Source: Cytophagales bacterium (GTDB taxonomy: Bacteria > Bacteroidota > Bacteroidia > Cytophagales > Cyclobacteriaceae). Taken from it: a stretch of 64,000 bases of DNA. Below are positions 48,655-56,384 of this stretch, piece after piece. The position numbers and the translations under genes were made by a program. The notes below the pieces were generated by a model that ran no database searches, had not been told where the DNA came from, and saw nothing but the letters and a program-made list of their open reading frames with translations. The stretch covers positions 1-64,000 of the forward strand of contig JAWPMT010000002.1 of assembly GCA_033344775.1 (NCBI GenBank), read 5' to 3'. The stretch's first letter is position 1, and the number at the start of each line of letters is the position of its first letter.

Positions 48655-48710
48655 GTATTAGACATTGCAGCCTTAAATTGAGCGCATTAAATTGAGGAAA
48701 TTTTTCATAT

Positions 48711-49373
48711 ATGATCAAGCTGGTTAATCTCGACAAGTATGTCGATTCAAAGTACCAAAGGGTATTTATTCTTAAAAATATCAATCTGGAAATCAAGGAA
48801 GGAGAGTTCGTAAGTATCATGGGCCCCAGTGGTTCAGGTAAGTCAACTTTACTGAATTTGATCGGTATGCTCGACCGACCCTCGGCCGGAGAATATTACT
48901 TTTTGGATGAGCCAGTACATAAATTCAATGAAAGGAAAACCTCCAAGATCCATAAGGAGCATATTGGTTTCATTTTCCAGGCTTATCACCTGATCGATGA
49001 ACTCAATGTTTATGAGAACATTGAAACGCCATTGTTGTACCGTGGTGTCAAGAAAAAGGAACGTGCCAGCATGGTGGCGGAAATGCTTGATCGTTTTCAG
49101 ATGGTGGCGAAAAAAGACCTGTTTCCTGAACAGTTGTCCGGAGGTCAGCAACAGCTGGTAGGTATAGCTCGCGCAATCATTGGTAAACCCAAGCTTCTCC
49201 TGGCAGATGAGCCCACTGGAAACCTACATTCGGAGCAAGGAGAAGAGATCATGAGAATCTTCACCGAGCTGAATAAAGAAGGTATGTCCATCATTCAGGT
49301 AACGCACTCCGAAAAGAATGCAGAGTTCGGGTCCAGAACCATCAGACTAGAGGATGGAACGGTAACGAGTTAA
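48711..49373 (+). CDS. ABC transporter ATP-binding protein (LolD/MacB type)
   Basis: 220 residues with Walker A (GPSGSGKSTLL), Q-loop (FIFQAYHLIDEL), signature (LSGGQQQLVGIA), Walker B (LLLADEPTGNL) and the switch His (QVTHSEKNAEF). It belongs to the MacB/LolD class that drives FtsX-type permeases, and the permease at 45827-48493 is just upstream, separated by a 217-base spacer with its own promoter signals. Confidence 0.93.
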   Translation: MIKLVNLDKYVDSKYQRVFILKNINLEIKEGEFVSIMGPSGSGKSTLLNLIGMLDRPSAGEYYFLDEPVHKFNERKTSKIHKEHIGFIFQAYHLIDELNVYENIETPLLYRGVKKKERASMVAEMLDRFQMVAKKDLFPEQLSGGQQQLVGIARAIIGKPKLLLADEPTGNLHSEQGEEIMRIFTELNKEGMSIIQVTHSEKNAEFGSRTIRLEDGTVTS

Positions 49374-49383
49374 ACCAGATTGG

Positions 49384-50178
49384 TCAGAGGAAGCCTTGAG
49401 AAGAGGCTTCTTCCTTAATTTGCTCTGCGGCATCACCAAGGTAGCGATCTATGACCCAATGTGCCAAATAGATCAGTGGCGTGATACTCAAGGCGACGAC
49501 AAACTTGTAGATGTAGTTAGAAGTTCCTACTGACAAGACTTGTCCCACCGACCAACTGGTACCGCTTGGAGCCAGAAAGTAAAAGGCAAGGAACAAAACT
49601 ACAAAGCTGTCCACCAGCTGCGAGATAAGTGTAGATCCTGTGGCTCTGAGCCATATCATTTTGCCATTGGCCAGTTTCCTTAGTTTTTGAAAGACCAATA
49701 CATCCAACAATTGACCCACCATAAAAGCGACTAATGATCCGACAATGATCCGATTGCTTTGTATGAAAATCTTGTTAAAGGCAAAATTGACATTGAACGG
49801 GTTTCCTGCATCATCCGTTGCATTCACATTGAGCCAGAATTCAGCAGGGCTCAGGCCTGATACAATCCAGATCACGAAGAAGGAATACGTGATCATACCT
49901 ACTGCTAACAAGGACATCTTTCTGACACCTCGTTTGCCAAAATATTCGTTGGCAATGTCGGTGAAGATGAAAACAACTGGCCAGATCACGACCCCCGCAG
50001 TAAGGTTGAAACTAGGATAAAACCCAAAAATATTGATGGTATTGGGTGTTAAGCCCACGGTTTCTTCAAAAGAGAAGATCTTATTGCCAATCATTTCTGC
50101 GAGCACCGCATTGGTCAGAAAGATTGCAGTAAGGATGATGAATAAGTTCTGTTTTTTCTTTTCGACGTTATTGCTCAT
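49384..50178 (-). CDS. Queuosine precursor transporter (YhhQ/VUT family)
   Basis: 264 residues from the ATG at 50178, which overlaps the end of rnz; upstream in-frame residues look out of frame. Six or so spans and the blocks FTDIANEYFGKRGVRK and STLISQLVDSFVVLFLAF are characteristic of the VUT/YhhQ family that imports preQ0/preQ1 for queuosine tRNA modification. A hairpin (GAAGCCT/AGGCTTC, 49390-49410) lies at its 3' end opposite the ABC ATPase gene. Confidence 0.88.
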   Translation of the reverse strand: MSNNVEKKKQNLFIILTAIFLTNAVLAEMIGNKIFSFEETVGLTPNTINIFGFYPSFNLTAGVVIWPVVFIFTDIANEYFGKRGVRKMSLLAVGMITYSFFVIWIVSGLSPAEFWLNVNATDDAGNPFNVNFAFNKIFIQSNRIIVGSLVAFMVGQLLDVLVFQKLRKLANGKMIWLRATGSTLISQLVDSFVVLFLAFYFLAPSGTSWSVGQVLSVGTSNYIYKFVVALSITPLIYLAHWVIDRYLGDAAEQIKEEASSQGFL

Positions 50179-51088
50179 CAATTTCAAAGATATGACCTTC
50201 AGCAGCGATTTCCGTCTTTTCAAAGACTTCCAGGGCTTCTTTCAAAACCGGTTCCAGATTTCTGTAACGCGTAGAAAAATGTCCGATCAACAATCGCCCT
50301 ACCTGGGCATCTTTAGCCAAAGTAGCTGCTTGTCTTGCCGTAGAATGATAGGTGTTTTTGGCCCTTTCTTCCATTTCGCTGGTGAAGGTGGCCTCATGAT
50401 ACAACATGTCTACTCCCTGAATGTTTGTGATCAATTCCGGTTTGTAGCGGGTGTCCGAACAAAAAGCGTAGCTCAATGCTCGTAGCGGATCTAGCGTCAC
50501 GTCTTCGTTTTTGTGAAGAATATTACCTGCTTCGTCCGTCAGGTCCTCTCCGCATTTAAGCTTGTAGATTTCCGAAGGTGGAAGTTTATCCGGAAGTCTG
50601 GTCTTGTCGATGCGACGTTTTTTTGGCTTTTCCTGAAACAGATAACCTGAACAGGGAACCCTGTGCTCCAGAGGAATGGTCGTGATCGTGAACTTAGGGT
50701 GGTCTACAACCAGTCGGGTTTCGCCCGGTTCCCACTCGGTAAAGTTGATTTTGAAGTTCAGTGAAGTCTCTGAATACTTCAATTGTAGGCTGATCACATC
50801 TGACAATCCGGGAGGTCCTATAAGCATCAGGTCCTTCTTTCGCCCAAAAAGATGCAATGTAGACAACAACCCAATGAGTCCATAATAGTGATCTCCGTGA
50901 AGATGACTGATCACGATGATGTTGATCTTGGAGATCTTCACCTGATGTTTACGCATCAGCAGTTGCGTGCCTTCTCCACAATCGATCAAGACATACTGGT
51001 CCTGTATTTTAAGGACTTGAGAAGTTTGATGTCTACCGTGAGCGAAGGCGGCCGAATTCGAGCCGAGTATTTGTAGTGCGATCGACAA
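50168..51088 (-). CDS. rnz: Ribonuclease Z
   Basis: 306 residues starting at a TTG (51088); no ATG fits and the beginning LSIALQILGSNSA aligns with the family start. The metal-binding motif is SHLHGDHYYGL, with the downstream metal ligands in FCSDTRY and YHEATF. It matures tRNA 3' ends. It sits three bases after the STAS gene and overlaps the queuosine transporter gene, so tRNA processing and tRNA modification genes are in one transcript. Confidence 0.95.
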   Translation of the reverse strand: MSIALQILGSNSAAFAHGRHQTSQVLKIQDQYVLIDCGEGTQLLMRKHQVKISKINIIVISHLHGDHYYGLIGLLSTLHLFGRKKDLMLIGPPGLSDVISLQLKYSETSLNFKINFTEWEPGETRLVVDHPKFTITTIPLEHRVPCSGYLFQEKPKKRRIDKTRLPDKLPPSEIYKLKCGEDLTDEAGNILHKNEDVTLDPLRALSYAFCSDTRYKPELITNIQGVDMLYHEATFTSEMEERAKNTYHSTARQAATLAKDAQVGRLLIGHFSTRYRNLEPVLKEALEVFEKTEIAAEGHIFEIDEQ

Positions 51089-51091
51089 GTC

Positions 51092-51469
51092 TTATTCTGC
51101 CGATTCGTCGTTGAATCCTTTTTCCAGTGCGTTCATGAATACCATATCTACCGCTTCTTCCTGGGTAGGGGTGATTTCCATTACCTTATGTAATTGGCTG
51201 ATTTTGATCAATTTCAATACATGCTCCTGTACCTCACAAAGTACAAAAGAACCTTTATTGCCGAAGAGTCGGTTGGCCACCAGCAAAGCACTCAATCCTG
51301 AAGAATCTGAATACTTGACATTACCCAGGTTGATGATCAAGTTCTCTACACCGTCTGACTCTAATTTCACCAACTCGGATTTTACCTCAGGTGCGATGGT
51401 TGTATCCAGTTTCTCCTCATCCAGTTTTATGATGGTGTATTTGTCTTGTCTATCTACTGAAAATTTCAT
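51092..51469 (-). CDS. STAS-domain anti-sigma-factor antagonist-like protein
   Basis: 125 residues with a single STAS domain. The phosphorylatable Ser motif is KYSDSSGLSALL near residue 56. A C-terminal Glu-rich tail (ALEKGFNDESAE) follows. STAS proteins bind anti-sigma or sensor kinases when unphosphorylated. No partner kinase gene is nearby; neighbours are purC and rnz. Confidence 0.88.
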   Translation of the reverse strand: MKFSVDRQDKYTIIKLDEEKLDTTIAPEVKSELVKLESDGVENLIINLGNVKYSDSSGLSALLVANRLFGNKGSFVLCEVQEHVLKLIKISQLHKVMEITPTQEEAVDMVFMNALEKGFNDESAE

Positions 51470-51500
51470 TTTGTTTGATTTAAGGCTTCTTTGTCGCGAA

Positions 51501-52448
51501 TCAGAGATCTTCCTGAATCGCTTTTAAGATGTTATTTTCTATACGTGTGCTGATGTCTTCTTGTGGTGCTTTTTCGAATTTTCTTCCTGTGATTTTTTCG
51601 AAGAGCTCAATATAACGTGCTGATACGGAGTTTACAAACGGATCATCCATCGTTGGCATCGTCTGTCCTTCTTTCCCTTGAAAACCATGCTCCATCAACC
51701 ATTCCCGAACAAACTCTTTCGATAACTGTCTCTGCGGTTGATTCTTATCTAATAGTTCCTGATAGGAGTCCGCATAAAAGTACCTGGAGGAATCAGGCGT
51801 ATGGATCTCATCGATCAAATAGATTTGGCCATCATAAAGACCAAATTCATACTTGGTGTCAACCAGGATCAATCCCTTCTTTTGGGCTTCTTCCGTACCC
51901 CTGGTAAATAGCTCACGGGTATAACGCTCCAACTGGAAATATAATTCCTCATTAACTAAGCCCTGAGAAAGAATGACTTCCCGGGAGATGTCTTCATCAT
52001 GTCCCTCATGGGCCTTGGTGGTCGGTGTAATTAGGGGTACCGGAAAACGATCATTTTCTTTCATGCCTTGGGGCATATCCACTCCGCAAATTTTCCTTTT
52101 GCCTGCCTTATACTCTCTCCATGCGTGGCCTGCGAGATAACCTCTGATGACCATTTCTACAGGAAAGGGCTCACATTTCAAGCCATAAGTCACGTTTGGA
52201 TCGGGGATGGACAATACCCAATTCGGGACGATATCCTTTGTGTTTGTCAGAAAGTGACCAGCAATTTGGTTCAGTACCTGACCTTTGAATGGAATAGGGC
52301 GTGGCAAAACCACATCAAAAGCAGAAATGCGATCCGTGGCCACCATGGCCACGTGCTTACCAAAGCTGTAGACTTCACGAACTTTGCCTGTGTACTTGTC
52401 TGTCTGGCCAGGGAATTGAAATGTGGTTGAAGCGATTCCGTTTTCCAT
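51501..52448 (-). CDS. purC: SAICAR synthase (PurC)
   Basis: 315 residues from the ATG at 52448. It makes phosphoribosylaminoimidazole-succinocarboxamide from CAIR, aspartate and ATP in purine synthesis. Blocks [39 protein letters not shown] and [13 protein letters not shown] are present. The length is that of the eukaryote-like form. It heads the group with the STAS protein, rnz and the queuosine transporter. Confidence 0.96.
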   Translation of the reverse strand: MENGIASTTFQFPGQTDKYTGKVREVYSFGKHVAMVATDRISAFDVVLPRPIPFKGQVLNQIAGHFLTNTKDIVPNWVLSIPDPNVTYGLKCEPFPVEMVIRGYLAGHAWREYKAGKRKICGVDMPQGMKENDRFPVPLITPTTKAHEGHDEDISREVILSQGLVNEELYFQLERYTRELFTRGTEEAQKKGLILVDTKYEFGLYDGQIYLIDEIHTPDSSRYFYADSYQELLDKNQPQRQLSKEFVREWLMEHGFQGKEGQTMPTMDDPFVNSVSARYIELFEKITGRKFEKAPQEDISTRIENNILKAIQEDL

Positions 52449-52513
52449 CGGCGGCAAAGATAGAGGTCTTCCGCAAATGGCAATGCGCTATTTTTTTAAG
52501 AACACTTAAATCC

Positions 52514-54037
52514 TCATTTCTCTCCAAGCGCTGCGATTTTAAATTTTTCGTTTTCGGAAGGCTCATGTTCCTTTTCCATGATCTCCAAGATGCTCGCCAC
52601 GACATCTGGGTGGTCAGCAGCCACATCTTGTTGTTCCTTTTCGTCTTCTCGTAGATCATATAGAGCAATATTGAGATTACCGTCCTGCATGTTTTTGCGA
52701 ATGCCTTTCCAATGGTCCATTCTTACCGCTTGTTGCCCTTTGTAACTTGGGAATTCCCAATACAAATAGTCATGTTTCGGTTGTGACTTATTGAATAGGG
52801 TTGGAGCGAAGCTTATCCCATCCACCTGTGCAGTGATCTTGCTGCCTGTCAATTTACAAATTGTAGGCAAGAGATCATAAAAGGAAGAAATGTGCTGGTT
52901 CTCTGCACCTGCAGCGATCTGATCTGGCCAATTGACGATCAAAGGTACGCGAATGCCTCCTTCGTGGACGAAGCCTTTGGTATAGCCATATCCATTGGTG
53001 AAGGGTTTGGAACTTTCGAAGAAATCAAAATCTACTCCTCCCGTGTAAGTAGGACCATTGTCACTGGTAAGGAAAATGACGGTGTTTTTATCGTTGCCAT
53101 TAGCTTTCAGTTTTGCTACCATCTCCCCCAATTGATGATCGAGATAACTGATCATGGCGGCGTAAGTGGCCCTAGGGTATCGATTAGGAAAATAACCCCG
53201 ATCTCCGAGGTAGGGATCTTCTTCCCCGAATTCCTTTCGATATCGGTCTACCCATGCTACAGGAGCTTGTAAGGGCAAGTGGGGCAGTGGAGAGGCGTAA
53301 TAGAGAAAGAAGGGATCCTCTTTGTGATCATCAAGAAAGGCCATTGCCTGCTCGTGAATTTTTTCAGGAGCATAATCGGGTTGCGCATATCTGGCATAGC
53401 TTGCCTCATCCAGTGGGTCGGCCAGGGAATCCAGCGGGGTGCGTGGAGGAATCACTTCATTATTTAACAAATCTTTTTTGTCATTATGCCATAGGTGTGG
53501 GGGATATAGGTTGTGTGCCTGTCGCTGGCAGTTGTACCCATAGAAGGTATCGAATCCTTGTAGGTTAGGCGCACCTTCCGTGTTAGGAGCCCCAAGTCCC
53601 CATTTTCCAAATAGGCCGGTTGTATAGCCATTTTGTTGAAGTAATTTGGCAAGTGTAACCGTATTTGCTGGTATCGGGCGCTGACCTTCAAGTGTTGGAT
53701 CAGCAGAGGCTTTTCGGTAGTCCCAGACTGGGCCTCTTTCCGCCCATTCATCATTTCCCCGAATAAATGCATGGCCACTGTGTAGTCCAGTCAACAGCAT
53801 GTAGCGGGCAGGGGCGCAAACGGGAGCCGCTGAATAATGATTGGTGAAAAGCATACCACTGCTCGCAAGTGCGTCGATGTGTGGCGTTTTGATTTTGTTC
53901 TGTCCCAGAATGCCGATCTCTCCATATCCCAAATCATCTGCCAGGAAAATGATGACATTGGGGGGTTGCTCAGTGTGCTTGGGTGATGAACAAGTGAAGA
54001 AAATAAAGGATAAGAAAAGTACGGAAAGAGCCCTCAT
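52514..54037 (-). CDS. Sulfatase (arylsulfatase A-like) lipoprotein
   Basis: 507 residues from the ATG at 54037, which gives the lipobox FFTC (Cys16). The formylglycine motif CAPAR (Cys74) marks a type I sulfatase that must be activated by a formylglycine-generating enzyme; metal ligands lie in FLADDLGYGEIG and TSDNGPTYTGG. Substrate is probably a sulfated polysaccharide or sugar. It lies beside a GH16 glucanase in the same direction, with a terminator between them. Confidence 0.92.
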   Translation of the reverse strand: MRALSVLFLSFIFFTCSSPKHTEQPPNVIIFLADDLGYGEIGILGQNKIKTPHIDALASSGMLFTNHYSAAPVCAPARYMLLTGLHSGHAFIRGNDEWAERGPVWDYRKASADPTLEGQRPIPANTVTLAKLLQQNGYTTGLFGKWGLGAPNTEGAPNLQGFDTFYGYNCQRQAHNLYPPHLWHNDKKDLLNNEVIPPRTPLDSLADPLDEASYARYAQPDYAPEKIHEQAMAFLDDHKEDPFFLYYASPLPHLPLQAPVAWVDRYRKEFGEEDPYLGDRGYFPNRYPRATYAAMISYLDHQLGEMVAKLKANGNDKNTVIFLTSDNGPTYTGGVDFDFFESSKPFTNGYGYTKGFVHEGGIRVPLIVNWPDQIAAGAENQHISSFYDLLPTICKLTGSKITAQVDGISFAPTLFNKSQPKHDYLYWEFPSYKGQQAVRMDHWKGIRKNMQDGNLNIALYDLREDEKEQQDVAADHPDVVASILEIMEKEHEPSENEKFKIAALGEK

Positions 54038-54111
54038 ATTCGGTGATTTCCGAACAAGATAGTAGAAGTGTTCTTCTCTCCAAAAAATAAGATAGAGTAG
54101 AGGTAGGTAGC

Positions 54112-54147
54112 AAAAAAACACCGAACGGCAAAATGCGCATCCGGTGC
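54112..54147 (-). terminator. Rho-independent terminator after the GH16 gene
   Basis: On the minus strand CACCGGATG pairs with CGTTCGGTG (two G-T pairs), followed by T7. It lies 30 bases after the GH16 stop and before the sulfatase gene. Confidence 0.75.
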
Positions 54148-54176
54148 TTTATCGATTATGATTAAAAAAAGAATCT

Positions 54177-55370
54177 TTAATTCGCTTCCTGGAAGTATCG
54201 GATATAATCCACAATCATCCAGTTAGGAAACAAAGTAGTTTCATCAGGATTACCAGGCCAGTTTCCTCCTACGGCAATATTCAGGATCATGAAGAATTCA
54301 TTTTGGAATTCAGATAATGCATCGGGAGTAATGTCAACTACATTATACTGTACATCATCAAATAACCAGGTGATTGATTCTTCGTTCCAAACGACGGAAT
54401 AAACATGGTACTCTTCACTCAGTTTACCCGAAGTATTTCGAAAACTTCTTCCGAAATTGGCATATGAGCCATTGTTGTCCCAATGGATTGTACCGTGAGT
54501 AATTTCATCATCCTCTCCGCCACCAACCATTTCCATGATGTCGATTTCACCACATGCGGGCCATCCCACTTCGTCAATATTGGCGCCTAACATCCATAAT
54601 GCGGGCCACATACTTTGTGTACTTGGCATTACTGCCCGTATATCAATACGGCCATACTGGAAGGTAACTTTGTCCTTACTGATCATTCTACTGGAGGTGT
54701 AAGATCTTCCTCCACGAGGTTGTTGTCGGGCTTCAATGACCAGATTTCCATCAACAATACTTGCATTTTCCTCTTGATAATATTGCAATTCAACGTTACC
54801 CCAACCGCAGATGCCTTCTGCACATCCATCACCTATTTCAAAGGACCAAGTATCCGAATTGATGTCAGTTCCATCGAACTCGTCTGCCCAAACCAGAGTC
54901 ATGCCATCGTAGCTTGTAGGAGATTCAAAACCCGTCGTTGGAATGCTAAATTCATGAGGGTCGTCATCTCTGATGGTAAATGTTGCCGCTTCAACACCCA
55001 GTGTGGCATTGAATGGATCTGACAGTACAACCTGAAAAGTTTCGTCATCCTCAGTAAGATCGTCACCGAGAATGGTAATGTCAATGGATGCAGAAGTCTC
55101 ACCTGCATTGATTCTAACGATCGTATTTACTGGGGTGAAATCTTCAGCTGTTGCAGTGCGTTCGATTGTTGAAACTTCTACTGAAATGTCAGAAGTAGAC
55201 GCTTGAGAAAGGTTAATGTCTACTGTAAGGGTAACGTCAATGTCCTCCTCTGTTATGCTCCCTCCGGAAACCGATACAGTGGGTGTAATAGAGGAATCCC
55301 CATCCTCTCCGCAAGAAATGGCGAAGAGAAGGGGGATTCCCGCTATGATAAGGCCTAATAAACGGCGCAT
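54177..55370 (-). CDS. GH16 beta-glucanase (laminarinase-like) lipoprotein with Calx-beta domain
   Basis: 397 residues. Lipobox AISC near residue 20, a Calx-beta-like domain (about 30-140, ending IRDDDPHEF), then a GH16 domain (about 155-395) with the catalytic motif GEIDIMEMVGG, where the two Glu residues act as nucleophile and acid/base. The rest (WPALWMLGANIDE, FFMILNIAVGGNWPG) is typical of laminarinases and other beta-1,3-glucanases. It is anchored in the envelope and digests beta-glucan. Confidence 0.93.
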   Translation of the reverse strand: MRRLLGLIIAGIPLLFAISCGEDGDSSITPTVSVSGGSITEEDIDVTLTVDINLSQASTSDISVEVSTIERTATAEDFTPVNTIVRINAGETSASIDITILGDDLTEDDETFQVVLSDPFNATLGVEAATFTIRDDDPHEFSIPTTGFESPTSYDGMTLVWADEFDGTDINSDTWSFEIGDGCAEGICGWGNVELQYYQEENASIVDGNLVIEARQQPRGGRSYTSSRMISKDKVTFQYGRIDIRAVMPSTQSMWPALWMLGANIDEVGWPACGEIDIMEMVGGGEDDEITHGTIHWDNNGSYANFGRSFRNTSGKLSEEYHVYSVVWNEESITWLFDDVQYNVVDITPDALSEFQNEFFMILNIAVGGNWPGNPDETTLFPNWMIVDYIRYFQEAN

Positions 55371-55382
55371 TATATCAATTGA

Positions 55383-56216
55383 TTAGTTAGTTTTTACTAA
55401 TCTGTATTGCCAGTGTACACCATTCGCATCGATTTGAAGGGTCATAGAGTTCCCATCAGCTGCGAATTCAGCGATGTTGTAGGTTACTGATGCAGGAAGA
55501 GGCACATCATTACGTACGTTTTCAGTAGCAAGTTCACCTGCGTTGGTCACTTTTGCCAGTCCGATGAAGGCTCCTTCACCAGTTACTGTTATTTCTGAAG
55601 ACGTTGCAGAGAATGTGTAAGATCCGCTGCCATCGAATGGAGCAACACCTGCACCACAACCATCAGCATCAACACCTTCTTGCCATGCTTCTACCCAAGT
55701 CTGATCTCCTTGATTCACGCTGAAAGTTCCGTCAGCTCCGAATACATAGTCATCATCAAGATAACAAGCTCGGGCTTCTAAGTCTCCAGCTGGAAGGAAC
55801 CACCAGTCAGCGCTTCCTGGAGAAGGACCAACAGCTAGTGCTGCCTCTTCAGTAGCTACTCTCCACGTTCCAACAAGGTTACTTGCGAAAGGAGCTTCAA
55901 CAGTGATGTCTTCTGATTCAGTATCAGATCCGCCAGCGTTAGTAACAGTCAATGCTACTGTGTAAGTACCGCCTTCTGCGTATGTATGGGTAGGAGAGGC
56001 ATCAGTAGAACTGTTACCATCACCAAAATCCCAGCTATAAGTGTCAGCTCCAACAGAACCATCGGTGAATGTTACGGTTAGTCCGTCAGCTGCAGAAGTA
56101 AACGCTGCATTTGGTGCATCAACACTAGGCTCGTCATCAGAACAACTGGTTACGCCCAGGATTCCTATTACTAGTGTCAACATTAATAATCTTTTCGTCA
56201 ATGTTATTGTTTTCAT
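55383..56216 (-). CDS. PKD-domain lipoprotein, likely glycan-binding
   Basis: 277 residues from the ATG at 56216. Lipobox VTSC (Cys near 25). A PKD domain (about 35-115) contains YSWDFGDGNSSTDASPTHTY. The C-terminal part (about 120-277) is a separate beta-rich domain with NLVGTWRVATEE, seen in Bacteroidota glycan-related lipoproteins. It precedes the GH16 gene by 12 bases, so it likely helps hold the substrate. Confidence 0.82.
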   Translation of the reverse strand: MKTITLTKRLLMLTLVIGILGVTSCSDDEPSVDAPNAAFTSAADGLTVTFTDGSVGADTYSWDFGDGNSSTDASPTHTYAEGGTYTVALTVTNAGGSDTESEDITVEAPFASNLVGTWRVATEEAALAVGPSPGSADWWFLPAGDLEARACYLDDDYVFGADGTFSVNQGDQTWVEAWQEGVDADGCGAGVAPFDGSGSYTFSATSSEITVTGEGAFIGLAKVTNAGELATENVRNDVPLPASVTYNIAEFAADGNSMTLQIDANGVHWQYRLVKTN

Positions 56217-56349
56217 AACTCCTCGTTTTAATGTGTAGCTCAAATATGTTTTCAAAATTTTGATAAATGACATTTATTTATTGCTCATGGCTACATCAAT
56301 TATTAATTCTTACTTTCTCACTACTACATCATTATTCATTAAATGGGCT

Positions 56350-56357
56350 TAAATTTG
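56350..56357 (+). promoter_or_regulatory. Possible -7 promoter element of the propeller/LuxR gene
   Basis: TAAATTTG matches TAnnTTTG, 28 bases before the ATG at 56385. No clear TTTG box lies at the expected distance upstream, so support is weak. Confidence 0.3.
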
Positions 56358-56384
56358 AGAAAATCAACGTTTTCATTTGATTAA

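Noticed and set aside
49390-49410. GAAGCCT/AGGCTTC hairpin as an independent terminator
   Set aside because: It lies within the last codons of the queuosine transporter gene and lacks a T-run; recorded under that gene only.
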